The position numbers were made by a program, and so were the translations under genes. Source: Crocinitomicaceae bacterium (GTDB lineage: Bacteria; Bacteroidota; Bacteroidia; Flavobacteriales_D; Crocinitomicaceae). From it: a DNA stretch of 56,794 nt. The stretch lies in the NCBI GenBank assembly GCA_029238665.1, contig JAQWFQ010000031.1, positions 1 to 56,794 on the forward strand, read 5' to 3'. The notes below the pieces were generated by a model. It was not told the DNA's origin. It ran no database searches and worked only from the letters and a program-made list of their open reading frames with translations. Below, in pieces: positions 49,727 through 56,794 of the stretch (positions are counted from its first letter, which is position 1; each line of letters begins with the position of its first letter).

Positions 49727-52228
49727 CTATAACCACATCAATTTAAAATCATCAACTGCAGGTAAGGTTTCGTACTGAAGTAGTACCTGATGTCCTCCTG
49801 GAAGTATACTTTCAAAATTTCGATCAAACTTAATTCCAAATTTTATACTTGAGACCCAAAGGTTCCGAAGGTATTTTGACGTATTTATGCGCAACACCAA
49901 AGTTTTTTCTTGTTCATTAACTGAATCAATTGTTAAATCAACATCTGTCGAGATAGCCTTTTCATAATCGGTTACAATGTTGTCAAAACTTCGGGTAACA
50001 CGCTGTCCTGCCTCATCGTTAAAGGTGAAAACCAAAACGGAATTACAATCTAACCCTCTACTTGAGGTTGATCCAGATAAATCAATCCGATGAGAACCAT
50101 TACCACTCACCTCAATTACAGTATCCAACTCGCTCTGCAAAATACCATCCAACGAAAAAACCTTAAGATTAACCTTCGACTTAAATACATCAACGACCCC
50201 TGAAACAAGGTGGTACTCAACATCATTCAATTCTGCATGTTTAGCTACAACAGTCACATCACGATAATCATCGCGCACTTGATATTGTAACGCTTTCCAA
50301 TTTCCATTATAATCAACACTCGACCAAGTTGGGGCCGGCCAACAATCATTCAACTGCCAATACAAGGTTCCACCACAGCGAGGTGCATCAACACGATGAC
50401 CAGACACAGCCATACCAACAGCTACAGCTTGTGTTAACTGAGAATAATAAACAAATTCCTCAAAGTTTTCTGGAGTTCCATACAGTCGTTTTGCATGTTT
50501 TAAAATCATCTTGTTCCCAACGTAACTTTTTTGATGATGCTTCATTACAGCTGATGACAACCCCCAATCAGCTCGTGTTGAAAAAGTAGCTAACGTATTG
50601 TATTCCGGAAAACTTTGAAATCCATATTCCGCATTAAACCGCCCTATCTTCTTACCAAAATCTTCAATTGGATCTTTTCCATGCCAAACACCCCAATAAT
50701 GCTGAGAACCATGGTTGTACAATACATCTTTTCCCCAGTTACTTAATGGCGAAGTGTGTATATATGGAACAGTACTATTTTTAGCAATAATGATTGGAGC
50801 CGTCTGTTTAAATATTCGATCATACGCATGCTCAATTTCTTTTGCTTCACCTCCATAAAGGCCGTGTTTCACTTGAAACCCCCAATTATTCCAAGCCACC
50901 TCAACTTCATTATTACCATTGAAAAGTACAACGCTTGGGTGTCCAGAAATTCGTGGGATTTGGTACTCGAATTCCCGGGTGATGTTTTCAATAAAAACAT
51001 CATCTCCTGGATACATAGCACACGCAAACATCAAGTCTTCCCACACCATAATCCCAAGTTCATCGCATCGTTCAAAGAAAACATCATCTGGATAGTAGCC
51101 GCCACCCCAAACACGAACCATGTTAAAGTTTGATTCAGCCATCACATCAACCATATCAACGATCATACTATCCGTTACACGAGCAGGGAAAATATCTTGT
51201 GGAATGTAGTCGGCACCCTTACAAAAAACACGTCTCCCATTTATCTTAAAGTAATAACTAGTACCCCATTCATCTTGCTCCCGAATCAACTCTGAAGTCT
51301 TAACTCCAAACTTTAAGTTAAATGAAGTAATTAACTTATTATCAGTACTATTTAAACAGACAGAATCTTTATATAAAAATGATTCACCTTGTCCTTTTGG
51401 CCACCATAAGCTTGGGTTTTCAATTTCAATTCTACGGGTAAAAACACCCCCTACACCTTGAACTTCTTCACGCCCAAAAAGTGCACTATCCCATCTAATT
51501 TTTTTGATTTTTTTGTTCGATAAATGAATGTCAAATTCAACAACAGCAACATCATCTTCAATAGACACAATTCGTGTCGTCTTGTTTAACAACCTCGCCT
51601 TGTCATACGCACCAACCAAAGCAGGTTTATTTAATCCAATCGTATTCATGCGTAACGCCCAATCCCAACCAAACTGGTACTGCGGCTTTCTTGAGTAAGG
51701 CGCAACAGCAACCTTATGTACATCGTTAGGTGCAGGAAGTTGATAACCTACCGTTTTCAACTTATCCTTGTGATATATAACAGGAGGTGTAAATAAAATA
51801 GTAAGTTCATTGACCCCTTTGTTAGCATATTTCTTAATGTCTACAAAGTGTGGGATAAAAGCATTATCAGTAGTCAAGACAAGTTTTTTATTCAAGTAAA
51901 CCTTAGCATACGTGTCAATAGCAGGAAAAATTAACTCGACAAAGTCTCGATTCAGCTCACTGTCCAGAAAAAAGTTAGATTTAAATTCCCATTCATAATC
52001 TTCAATCCAATCAAATTTCTTTTCATTTAATCCGTAAAAAGGATTTGGAAGCTCTTTATTGGCAATTAACGCCTCTTGTACCGAGCCTTTACCCCCTAAC
52101 TCTATCCATTCCTTTTTTATGGGGTGAAGAAAACTCCATGAAAGCTCAATATCCTGAGAGTAAGACGAAAACACAACACTAATAAAAAAGAAGACTAGAA
52201 GTATTAACCCTGAAAAATTACAATTCAT
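49727..52228 (-). CDS. GH2 family beta-mannosidase
   Basis: I use ATG 52228 (MNCNFSGLILLVFFF...), which gives a signal peptide ending near FSSYSQ and 833 residues; a TTG four codons earlier is unlikely. The N-terminal jelly-roll has PNPFYGLNEKKFDWIEDYEWEF, typical of beta-mannosidases. In the TIM-barrel the acid/base Glu is in FNGNNEVEVAW and the nucleophile Glu is in RFNAEYGFQSFP; CGGTLYWQLNDCWPAPTWS follows. The enzyme removes the Man-beta-1,4-GlcNAc mannose of N-glycan cores. It is 5 bp from the glycosylasparaginase stop, so the pair works as one operon. Confidence 0.93.
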   Translation of the reverse strand: MNCNFSGLILLVFFFISVVFSSYSQDIELSWSFLHPIKKEWIELGGKGSVQEALIANKELPNPFYGLNEKKFDWIEDYEWEFKSNFFLDSELNRDFVELIFPAIDTYAKVYLNKKLVLTTDNAFIPHFVDIKKYANKGVNELTILFTPPVIYHKDKLKTVGYQLPAPNDVHKVAVAPYSRKPQYQFGWDWALRMNTIGLNKPALVGAYDKARLLNKTTRIVSIEDDVAVVEFDIHLSNKKIKKIRWDSALFGREEVQGVGGVFTRRIEIENPSLWWPKGQGESFLYKDSVCLNSTDNKLITSFNLKFGVKTSELIREQDEWGTSYYFKINGRRVFCKGADYIPQDIFPARVTDSMIVDMVDVMAESNFNMVRVWGGGYYPDDVFFERCDELGIMVWEDLMFACAMYPGDDVFIENITREFEYQIPRISGHPSVVLFNGNNEVEVAWNNWGFQVKHGLYGGEAKEIEHAYDRIFKQTAPIIIAKNSTVPYIHTSPLSNWGKDVLYNHGSQHYWGVWHGKDPIEDFGKKIGRFNAEYGFQSFPEYNTLATFSTRADWGLSSAVMKHHQKSYVGNKMILKHAKRLYGTPENFEEFVYYSQLTQAVAVGMAVSGHRVDAPRCGGTLYWQLNDCWPAPTWSSVDYNGNWKALQYQVRDDYRDVTVVAKHAELNDVEYHLVSGVVDVFKSKVNLKVFSLDGILQSELDTVIEVSGNGSHRIDLSGSTSSRGLDCNSVLVFTFNDEAGQRVTRSFDNIVTDYEKAISTDVDLTIDSVNEQEKTLVLRINTSKYLRNLWVSSIKFGIKFDRNFESILPGGHQVLLQYETLPAVDDFKLMWL

Positions 52229-52233
52229 ATGAA

Positions 52234-53229
52234 TTACCAATTACGATCGAAGCCAGCATCGATTAATTCTGACTGACCTGTTGATTTCACTGCGAAATTA
52301 AAGCCGTTAAAGACTGAATACGCCCCATAATTCCCTTTTTTATCCAACGCAAGAAAACCAACTTGCAACCCCTCCACATTCTCATGCTTATCAATAATTC
52401 TTGCCACAGCCTCTTCACAGGCTTGCTGCGGCGTTCTACCTTGTCGCATTAACTCAACAACCGTATGGCTCCCCGCAATGCGAATAACCGCCTCGCCCAA
52501 TCCTGTTGCGCAAGCAGCTCCAACTTCATTGTCAACAAAAAGCCCCGCACCTATAATAGGAGAATCTCCAATACGTCCAGGCAATTTATACCCCCAACCA
52601 CTCGTTGTACATGCCCCACTTAAATTTCCATTAGAATCTAATGCTAACATTCCTATAGTGTCATGATTTTCAGTGTTAATCACTGGTTTTTCAAATAGTT
52701 TCTTATTTTTTTTCTTCCATTCTTTCCATTCTTTTTTCACTGCTTTAATTGGAGACTTCACATGTTTAAACCCGTAATCCAACGCAAAGTCTTTTGCTCC
52801 ATCTCCCACCAACATAACATGAGGTGTGTTCTCCATAATTGTTCTAGCAACAGAAATGGGGTGTTTAATCCCTTCCAAGCAACCAACAGCTCCACAATTT
52901 GACTTCTCATCCATGATACAAGCGTCAAGGGTAACATGACCTGTACGATCAGGCCTACCACCAATACCAACACTCCTATTTGTCATATCAGACTCTGTAG
53001 TACGCACCCCATGCTCCACAGCATCAAGTGCTGGTCCATGCTCCTCAAGAACCTTCCAGGCATTATCATTAGCAGCCAACCCATGTCTCCAGGTTGAAAT
53101 AACTATAGGGGCGTTACTCTCATTCAAACCACCTGTAATTTCACCAAAAACACGCGCTGCTTTCACAGGTTTAAACACCCCTAAAACGGCAGTTGTCAAG
53201 CCTATTCTAAAAAACGATCTTCTTTTCAT
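52234..53229 (-). CDS. N4-(beta-N-acetylglucosaminyl)-L-asparaginase (glycosylasparaginase)
   Basis: The 331-residue Ntn-hydrolase precursor is cleaved before Thr191 (NHDTIGML), which becomes the catalytic N-terminal nucleophile of the beta chain. GDSPIIGAGLFVDNEVGAACATGLGE is the second signature. The N-terminus (MKRRSFFRIGLTTAVLG) has twin Arg and a hydrophobic stretch like a Tat signal, so the enzyme is probably exported. It splits the GlcNAc-Asn bond of glycopeptides. Coding next to beta-mannosidase strongly supports this substrate rather than isoaspartyl peptides. Confidence 0.92.
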   Translation of the reverse strand: MKRRSFFRIGLTTAVLGVFKPVKAARVFGEITGGLNESNAPIVISTWRHGLAANDNAWKVLEEHGPALDAVEHGVRTTESDMTNRSVGIGGRPDRTGHVTLDACIMDEKSNCGAVGCLEGIKHPISVARTIMENTPHVMLVGDGAKDFALDYGFKHVKSPIKAVKKEWKEWKKKNKKLFEKPVINTENHDTIGMLALDSNGNLSGACTTSGWGYKLPGRIGDSPIIGAGLFVDNEVGAACATGLGEAVIRIAGSHTVVELMRQGRTPQQACEEAVARIIDKHENVEGLQVGFLALDKKGNYGAYSVFNGFNFAVKSTGQSELIDAGFDRNW

Positions 53230-53230
53230 A

Positions 53231-54298
53231 TTAACGATTTTTTTCTGTTAAATAACGCTTAAGCCAAACGCGATACAAAGCTGCATTTTGCTCATGCTCC
53301 CTGTTGGTTACAGCAAAATTATGTCCACCTCCCCCTGGTTTACCACACATAAATATATAATCGACATTAGACGGATTCAACACCGCATCAATCACCCCTC
53401 TAGGCACAACGAAAATTGGACCTGGAGGAAGCCCCGAATACTTATATGTATTGTACGGACAATCAATCTCTTTATGCCTATTTAGCAATCGTTCTACCCC
53501 ATCTAATTGATCACCCCAACAAAATTTAAACGTGGGGTCTGATTCTAAACGCATTCCCTTTTTTATACGGTTAAGATAAAGTTTAGCAATGATAGGCCAT
53601 TCAGACTCCATTTTAGATTGTTCAGAATAAACGATACTGGCAACAGTAGCGACCTGAGAAGGTGAATTCAGTCCAACAGACTTCATTTTACCCTTTCGTT
53701 CTTCATTCCAAAAAGAATTAAACTCATCCGCCATCAAACGGGTAAAGGTTTCTGCATCTGTATCAAAATACATCTTATAGCGTTCTGGTAAAAATAATGC
53801 CGGCATTTGTTCCGTTGTAAATCCATACTTAGACTCTGTATCAGAGCTCAGTAAATAAGATGCAATAGACGCGCTGTCTGCAATTATACATTTACTTATG
53901 TTAGAAGCAATATCACGGAGATCCTTACAACGGTTAAAATCTACATTCACCTTAAGCTCTGCATTCCCATGGCCATTTTCCCCTTTAATAAAACCACGAA
54001 CCAAAGCCGGCAATTGAGTTTGAGACAAGACAATATATTTCCCTCCTGCAAACTGGCTTGCATCAATACCATTTGCTGCAACGTATTCGTTAAAATGATT
54101 GGGGTCAGGAAGTATTCCACGCTCAATTAACCTAGATGTCAATTGATCTATTGTAGGGTCCTCTCTAAAAAGAAGTTTAACTTCAGCTGTATTTATTGTT
54201 CTTGTATCCTCTTTAAGCAGACATGTAATACGCTCCCTATTGTAAATCGAAAAAGCAGCAATTGCAACTAAAACAACAAGACTTATTTTTTTAACCAT
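53231..54298 (-). CDS. mltG: Endolytic murein transglycosylase MltG (YceG-like)
   Basis: A single N-terminal membrane helix (about residues 4-20) anchors the 355-residue protein. The LysM-like segment (about 40-110) is followed by the YceG catalytic domain with VASIVYSEQSKMESEWPIIAKLYLNRIKKGMRLESDPT; the Glu in YSEQ is the probable catalytic residue. The later SGLPPGPIFVVPRGVIDAVLNPS is conserved. MltG releases nascent glycan strands and limits their length. It starts inside the GNAT gene end by about 16 bp, in the dapF-X-GNAT-mltG run. Confidence 0.93.
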   Translation of the reverse strand: MVKKISLVVLVAIAAFSIYNRERITCLLKEDTRTINTAEVKLLFREDPTIDQLTSRLIERGILPDPNHFNEYVAANGIDASQFAGGKYIVLSQTQLPALVRGFIKGENGHGNAELKVNVDFNRCKDLRDIASNISKCIIADSASIASYLLSSDTESKYGFTTEQMPALFLPERYKMYFDTDAETFTRLMADEFNSFWNEERKGKMKSVGLNSPSQVATVASIVYSEQSKMESEWPIIAKLYLNRIKKGMRLESDPTFKFCWGDQLDGVERLLNRHKEIDCPYNTYKYSGLPPGPIFVVPRGVIDAVLNPSNVDYIFMCGKPGGGGHNFAVTNREHEQNAALYRVWLKRYLTEKNR

Positions 54299-54789
54299 TT
54301 CTCAAATAATAATGCCTCAATATACACACCATCACTGAGATACTTATCATCTGACTGCCCTATTTTTTTAAAATCACATTTTTCAAAAAGAGCAACACTT
54401 GGTTTATTTTCAGGGTGAATCATGCACGTCAACTTATCAAGCCCTAAATTAATCGCTTCAACTTCAATTAACCTGAATCCTTCTGAAGCACTACCCTTTC
54501 CTCTATTTTCCTTATCCGCAATCAAGATTCCAACAATCGCCTCTTTAGACTCAAAATCAATGGCACACAGGTCAACTGCACCCAAAGTCTTCTGTGTTTT
54601 TGAATCACAAATCATCCACCTACCCTGTTTAGAAGTAGCTATATCTTGAAGGGATTCAATCAGCCTTACGATATCCCACAATTGATAGGGAGAATCATTG
54701 TTACTTGAGCTCCAGTTCTCCACGTCATTTTCCCAACGCAAAACCTCGACAGCATCCCCCAACTCAACAGACCTTATACACACACTCAT
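54283..54789 (-). CDS. GNAT family N-acetyltransferase
   Basis: The 168-residue protein has GNAT features: the N-terminal strand VCIRSVELGDAVEVLRWENDVENWSSS, the AIVGILIADKENRGKGSASEGFRLI segment with the acetyl-CoA binding RGKGSA loop, and the C-terminal ENKPSVALFEKCDFKKIG. This form is close to RimJ/SpeG-like acetyltransferases. The start overlaps the stop of the preceding gene by 4 bp (ATGA) and the end overlaps mltG by 16 bp. The acceptor is unknown. Confidence 0.88.
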   Translation of the reverse strand: MSVCIRSVELGDAVEVLRWENDVENWSSSNNDSPYQLWDIVRLIESLQDIATSKQGRWMICDSKTQKTLGAVDLCAIDFESKEAIVGILIADKENRGKGSASEGFRLIEVEAINLGLDKLTCMIHPENKPSVALFEKCDFKKIGQSDDKYLSDGVYIEALLFEKWLKK

Positions 54790-55295
54790 AACGACTCATT
54801 TAACAGGGACAATCGTGCATGAATATCAGCAACATCATACCGTTTAATTCCTTCAAATTCAACAGGGATATTTAAACCATACACACTTTTAATTCTACGT
54901 GCTTTATCAAGGGAAGCAAGTAATTCCACTAATTTACCTGACTGCCTATCTCCTAAGACCGTTTTAATTGGATTCAAACAGGTCACCTTATTGGGAATCG
55001 TTTTATCATAAGGTGAAAACGAGTTCCTTACTGCTTCTTCTGACAATAAATCATTCAATGAGAAACAAAGTAAAGCAATTCCCCTACGGTCAACAATTTC
55101 AAGTAGGTGTTGAACGGGAACAGCCATATCCTTACCGTTTGCTTTCAGACTAAAAAACCGCCCATCAATAGAAACACCTATATGAGGTGGTACTTTATCT
55201 GCATGCAAAACCCAAAGTACAGCTCCAACAGAAACACGCTCTATTGAAAATGATTCAATGTTTTCCACTATATAATTAGACTTCAATACTTCCAT
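54786..55295 (-). CDS. Hypothetical protein in the dapF operon
   Basis: The ATG at 55295 (MEVLKSNYIVENI) gives 169 residues and a 20-bp overlap with dapF; a TTG three codons earlier is less likely. I recognise no family. The sequence alternates strands and helices (VGAVLWVLHADKVPPHIGVSIDG, HLLEIVDRRGIALLCFSL) without a signal peptide, and a near-C-terminal NPIKTVLGDRQSGKLVELLASLDKA. No catalytic motif stands out. It may be a cytoplasmic partner of its neighbours, since overlaps on both sides imply coupled translation. Confidence 0.7.
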   Translation of the reverse strand: MEVLKSNYIVENIESFSIERVSVGAVLWVLHADKVPPHIGVSIDGRFFSLKANGKDMAVPVQHLLEIVDRRGIALLCFSLNDLLSEEAVRNSFSPYDKTIPNKVTCLNPIKTVLGDRQSGKLVELLASLDKARRIKSVYGLNIPVEFEGIKRYDVADIHARLSLLNESL

Positions 55296-56055
55296 CAAAA
55301 ACAAATGTTGCTGGACCAGTTAACCAGATATCCGTAAATTCTTTCTTATTTCGTTTAGCTTCGACCTTTAACACCCCACCCTTTGTATTAATTATTAACT
55401 CAGAACAGGCTTGATTGTTCACAAACATAAATACCAAAGCACAGGCAGTAACACCTGTTCCACACGACAAGGTTTCATCTTCTACACCGCGCTCATAGGT
55501 AGCAACACTGATTTCACTATCGGAAACTCTAGCCATGGTGTTGACATTAACACCTTCTTCACTAAAGCGGTCTGAATAACGAATTAAACGACCGTAATCA
55601 ATAATGTTTTCAGATTTTAAACTCGCCACAAGATGGATGTAATGTGGCGACCCAGTATCTACAAGGAAATCTTCATTTATCTGCTCAACACCCGCTACCG
55701 GTAGCATTTCTAAGCGAACATTCGTGTCGTCAACAAATGCTTTATGAGCTCCATCAATGGCATAAAAAGATGCCTCGTGATCAATAAGCCCTATCGCTTT
55801 AGCAAACGCAACAGAACACCTAGCTCCATTCCCACAAAAACTTTGACTACCGTCTGCATTAAAATACTCCACTTCAAAATCAAACCCATCTTTTTTAGAG
55901 AGTTTGATTAATCCATCAGCACCAACACCCAGCTTCCTATCGCATAAAAACTTTAGCTGAGCCATACTCAACGAGTTATATGCGCCATCCATATTGTCAA
56001 CCATGACAAAGTCATTACCAGTTCCTTGATATTTTGAAAAAATCAATTTCATCAC
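55276..56055 (-). CDS. dapF: Diaminopimelate epimerase
   Basis: DapF interconverts LL- and meso-diaminopimelate for lysine and peptidoglycan synthesis. The two catalytic Cys are in FCGNGARCS and LSCGTGVTAC, in the proper order for this two-fold symmetric, cofactor-free racemase. The N-terminal FSKYQGTGNDFVMVDN and DTGSPHYIHL are also typical. The length of 259 residues is full. It is the first gene of a minus-strand run that ends in mltG, linking murein precursor supply to murein processing. Confidence 0.95.
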   Translation of the reverse strand: MMKLIFSKYQGTGNDFVMVDNMDGAYNSLSMAQLKFLCDRKLGVGADGLIKLSKKDGFDFEVEYFNADGSQSFCGNGARCSVAFAKAIGLIDHEASFYAIDGAHKAFVDDTNVRLEMLPVAGVEQINEDFLVDTGSPHYIHLVASLKSENIIDYGRLIRYSDRFSEEGVNVNTMARVSDSEISVATYERGVEDETLSCGTGVTACALVFMFVNNQACSELIINTKGGVLKVEAKRNKKEFTDIWLTGPATFVFDGSIEV

Positions 56056-56132
56056 AACAAAAATAATGCATATCGTTTAACCTAAGAAATATACGACAGT
56101 AAATAAACACTTTGGGTCGGTTTATGTATTAG

Positions 56133-56462
56133 TTATTTAGTTGAAAACATCTCAGCTAAACTTTCGCCTTGTGCTAAAACCCTATCGGCTTCTAGTTTTG
56201 CTAAATCTGGTGGATAACCGTAACGCATGAGTATTTTCTTTACGGTAAGCCTAAGTTTTGCTCTTACATCTTCTCGTTTACTCCAATCTACTGTAGCATT
56301 TTTACGAATTACATCTACTATGGTATGAATGAGTTCTTTCATCTTGTTATCATCCAAGGTTTTGGTAGAATCGTTTTGTTTTAACACACTGTAAAACGCA
56401 TATTCGGCTGGTGTTAATCCCAGTTCTTCTGATTTATGGTCTTCCTACTTTTCCCATTGTAT
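56133..56462 (-). pseudogene. Remnant of a type I restriction endonuclease R subunit (HsdR C-terminal end)
   Basis: The open part from 56444 to 56133 encodes EDHKSEELGLTPAEYAFYSV..., continuing into TVDWSKREDVRAKLRL and RYGYPPDLAKLEADRVL, the DUF3387-type C-terminus of HsdR. The same frame upstream, after a TAG stop at 56445-56447, still reads IQWEK, as if an original reading frame was cut by nonsense; a further stop at 56463-56465 then ends the frame. The helicase and nuclease domains (roughly 900 residues) and the hsdM/hsdS genes are missing. It is therefore a decayed restriction-modification remnant. A shorter start at GTG 56387 also exists. Confidence 0.75.
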
Positions 56463-56485
56463 TTACTTTTTAAGATTTGATAAAG

Positions 56486-56507
56486 CCTTGAAAAACGTCT
56501 TTCAAGG
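56486..56507. repeat. Inverted repeat between hsdR remnant and msrB
   Basis: CCTTGAAA and TTTCAAGG form a perfect 8-bp stem with a 6-base loop. There is no T run on either side, so it is a weak terminator candidate for msrB, whose stop lies about 65 bp away, or a scar of past rearrangement. Confidence 0.4.
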
Positions 56508-56571
56508 TAATAAACTGTTACTTAACTTTATCTCTTAAGTGGTAAACATTAGGCTGACATTTTACAATAGT

Positions 56572-56794
56572 TTATTTATTTGAGATAAATTTAATACTTA
56601 TTGAATTAACGCAATGTCTCAGGTTTTTCTCTGTCAACCTCTCCCCTTCAAAAACATGACCAAGATGACCCTTGCAATTTGCGCAGCATATTTCTACTCT
56701 TTGCATCCCAAAACTATTATCTTGAATTCTAATTAATGAATTCTTAATCTCGTCATCAAATGATGGCCATCCACAATTTGATTTAAATTTTGAA
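56572..56794 (-). CDS. msrB: Peptide-methionine (R)-S-oxide reductase, 3' part only
   Basis: The minus-strand frame ends in TAA at 56572-56574 and is open to the right edge, giving about 73 residues with no start in the window. The sequence shows the MsrB features: SNCGWPSFDD, GMQRVEICCANCKGHLGHVF with a zinc CxxC (its partner Cys pair includes that in NCGW or lies upstream), and the catalytic Cys in LRHCVNSISIKF (family RYCINS). MsrB reduces methionine-R-sulfoxide in proteins. The missing N-terminal part should lie just past the window edge. It was found by reading the reverse strand. Confidence 0.88.
   Translation of the reverse strand, partial: SKFKSNCGWPSFDDEIKNSLIRIQDNSFGMQRVEICCANCKGHLGHVFEGERLTEKNLRHCVNSISIKFISNK

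Overview
This is an AT-rich, gene-dense chromosomal stretch from a member of the Bacteroidota, most likely a marine Flavobacteriales-type organism. The clues are type IX secretion (T9SS) sorting tails on several exported proteins, families largely confined to this phylum (DUF4421, DUF5606, Bacteroidota LptD, BatA-like, TIGR02757), and promoters of the form TTG-N19-TAnnTTTG in front of stable RNAs. The species cannot be named from sequence reading alone.

Layout. The two edges look like accessory DNA. On the left is a probable insertion-sequence end abutting an N-terminally cut HNH nuclease. On the right is a decayed C-terminal remnant of a type I restriction subunit (HsdR), followed by a partial msrB running off the window. 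The core is mostly conserved chromosome. 0.4-3.7 kb: lipoprotein, HMG-CoA lyase, pyrD, ECF sigma factor. 3.9-8.6 kb: a cell-surface copper/redox cluster with a T9SS protein, two overlapping multicopper-oxidase-like genes, and an MbnP-MbnH pair. 8.6-13.5 kb: methyltransferase, DUF4421 protein, and an Hdr-like Fe-S electron-transfer operon. 13.5-18.8 kb: envelope genes (mlaD-like, amidase, lptD, yqgE). 18.9-27.5 kb: a compact plus-strand run (rarA, acyltransferase, beta-propeller protein, HD hydrolase, ROK kinase, GH92 mannosidase, DnaJ/TerB protein). 27.5-35.5 kb: LuxC-type acyl-CoA reductase, ferredoxin, SRP RNA, transaldolase, S8 protease, DUF5606 protein, M3 peptidase, tRNA-Met, START-like protein. 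35.5-46.0 kb: lptF/G-type permease, two glycosyltransferases, ribBA, lolD-like ATPase, TIGR02757 protein, BatA-like protein, dihydroorotase homologue, methyltransferase. 46.0-49.7 kb: MarR-OsmC pair, gingipain-like C25 protease, lipoprotein. 49.7-56.1 kb: a minus-strand run with beta-mannosidase, glycosylasparaginase, mltG, GNAT, unknown gene and dapF.

How the genes work together. The most interesting unit is the copper cluster. MCO-A and MCO-B each carry half of the histidine pairs of a trinuclear copper site, so they may form a split oxidase. Next to them a MauG-type di-heme enzyme sits beside its usual copper-binding substrate MbnP, here with a T9SS-like tail. A second theme is breakdown of N-linked glycoprotein glycans: GH92 alpha-mannosidase beside a ROK sugar kinase, and in another place GH2 beta-mannosidase beside N4-GlcNAc-asparaginase, plus secreted C25 and S8 proteases. 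The dihydroorotase homologue has lost its metal-binding residues and is probably a pseudoenzyme.
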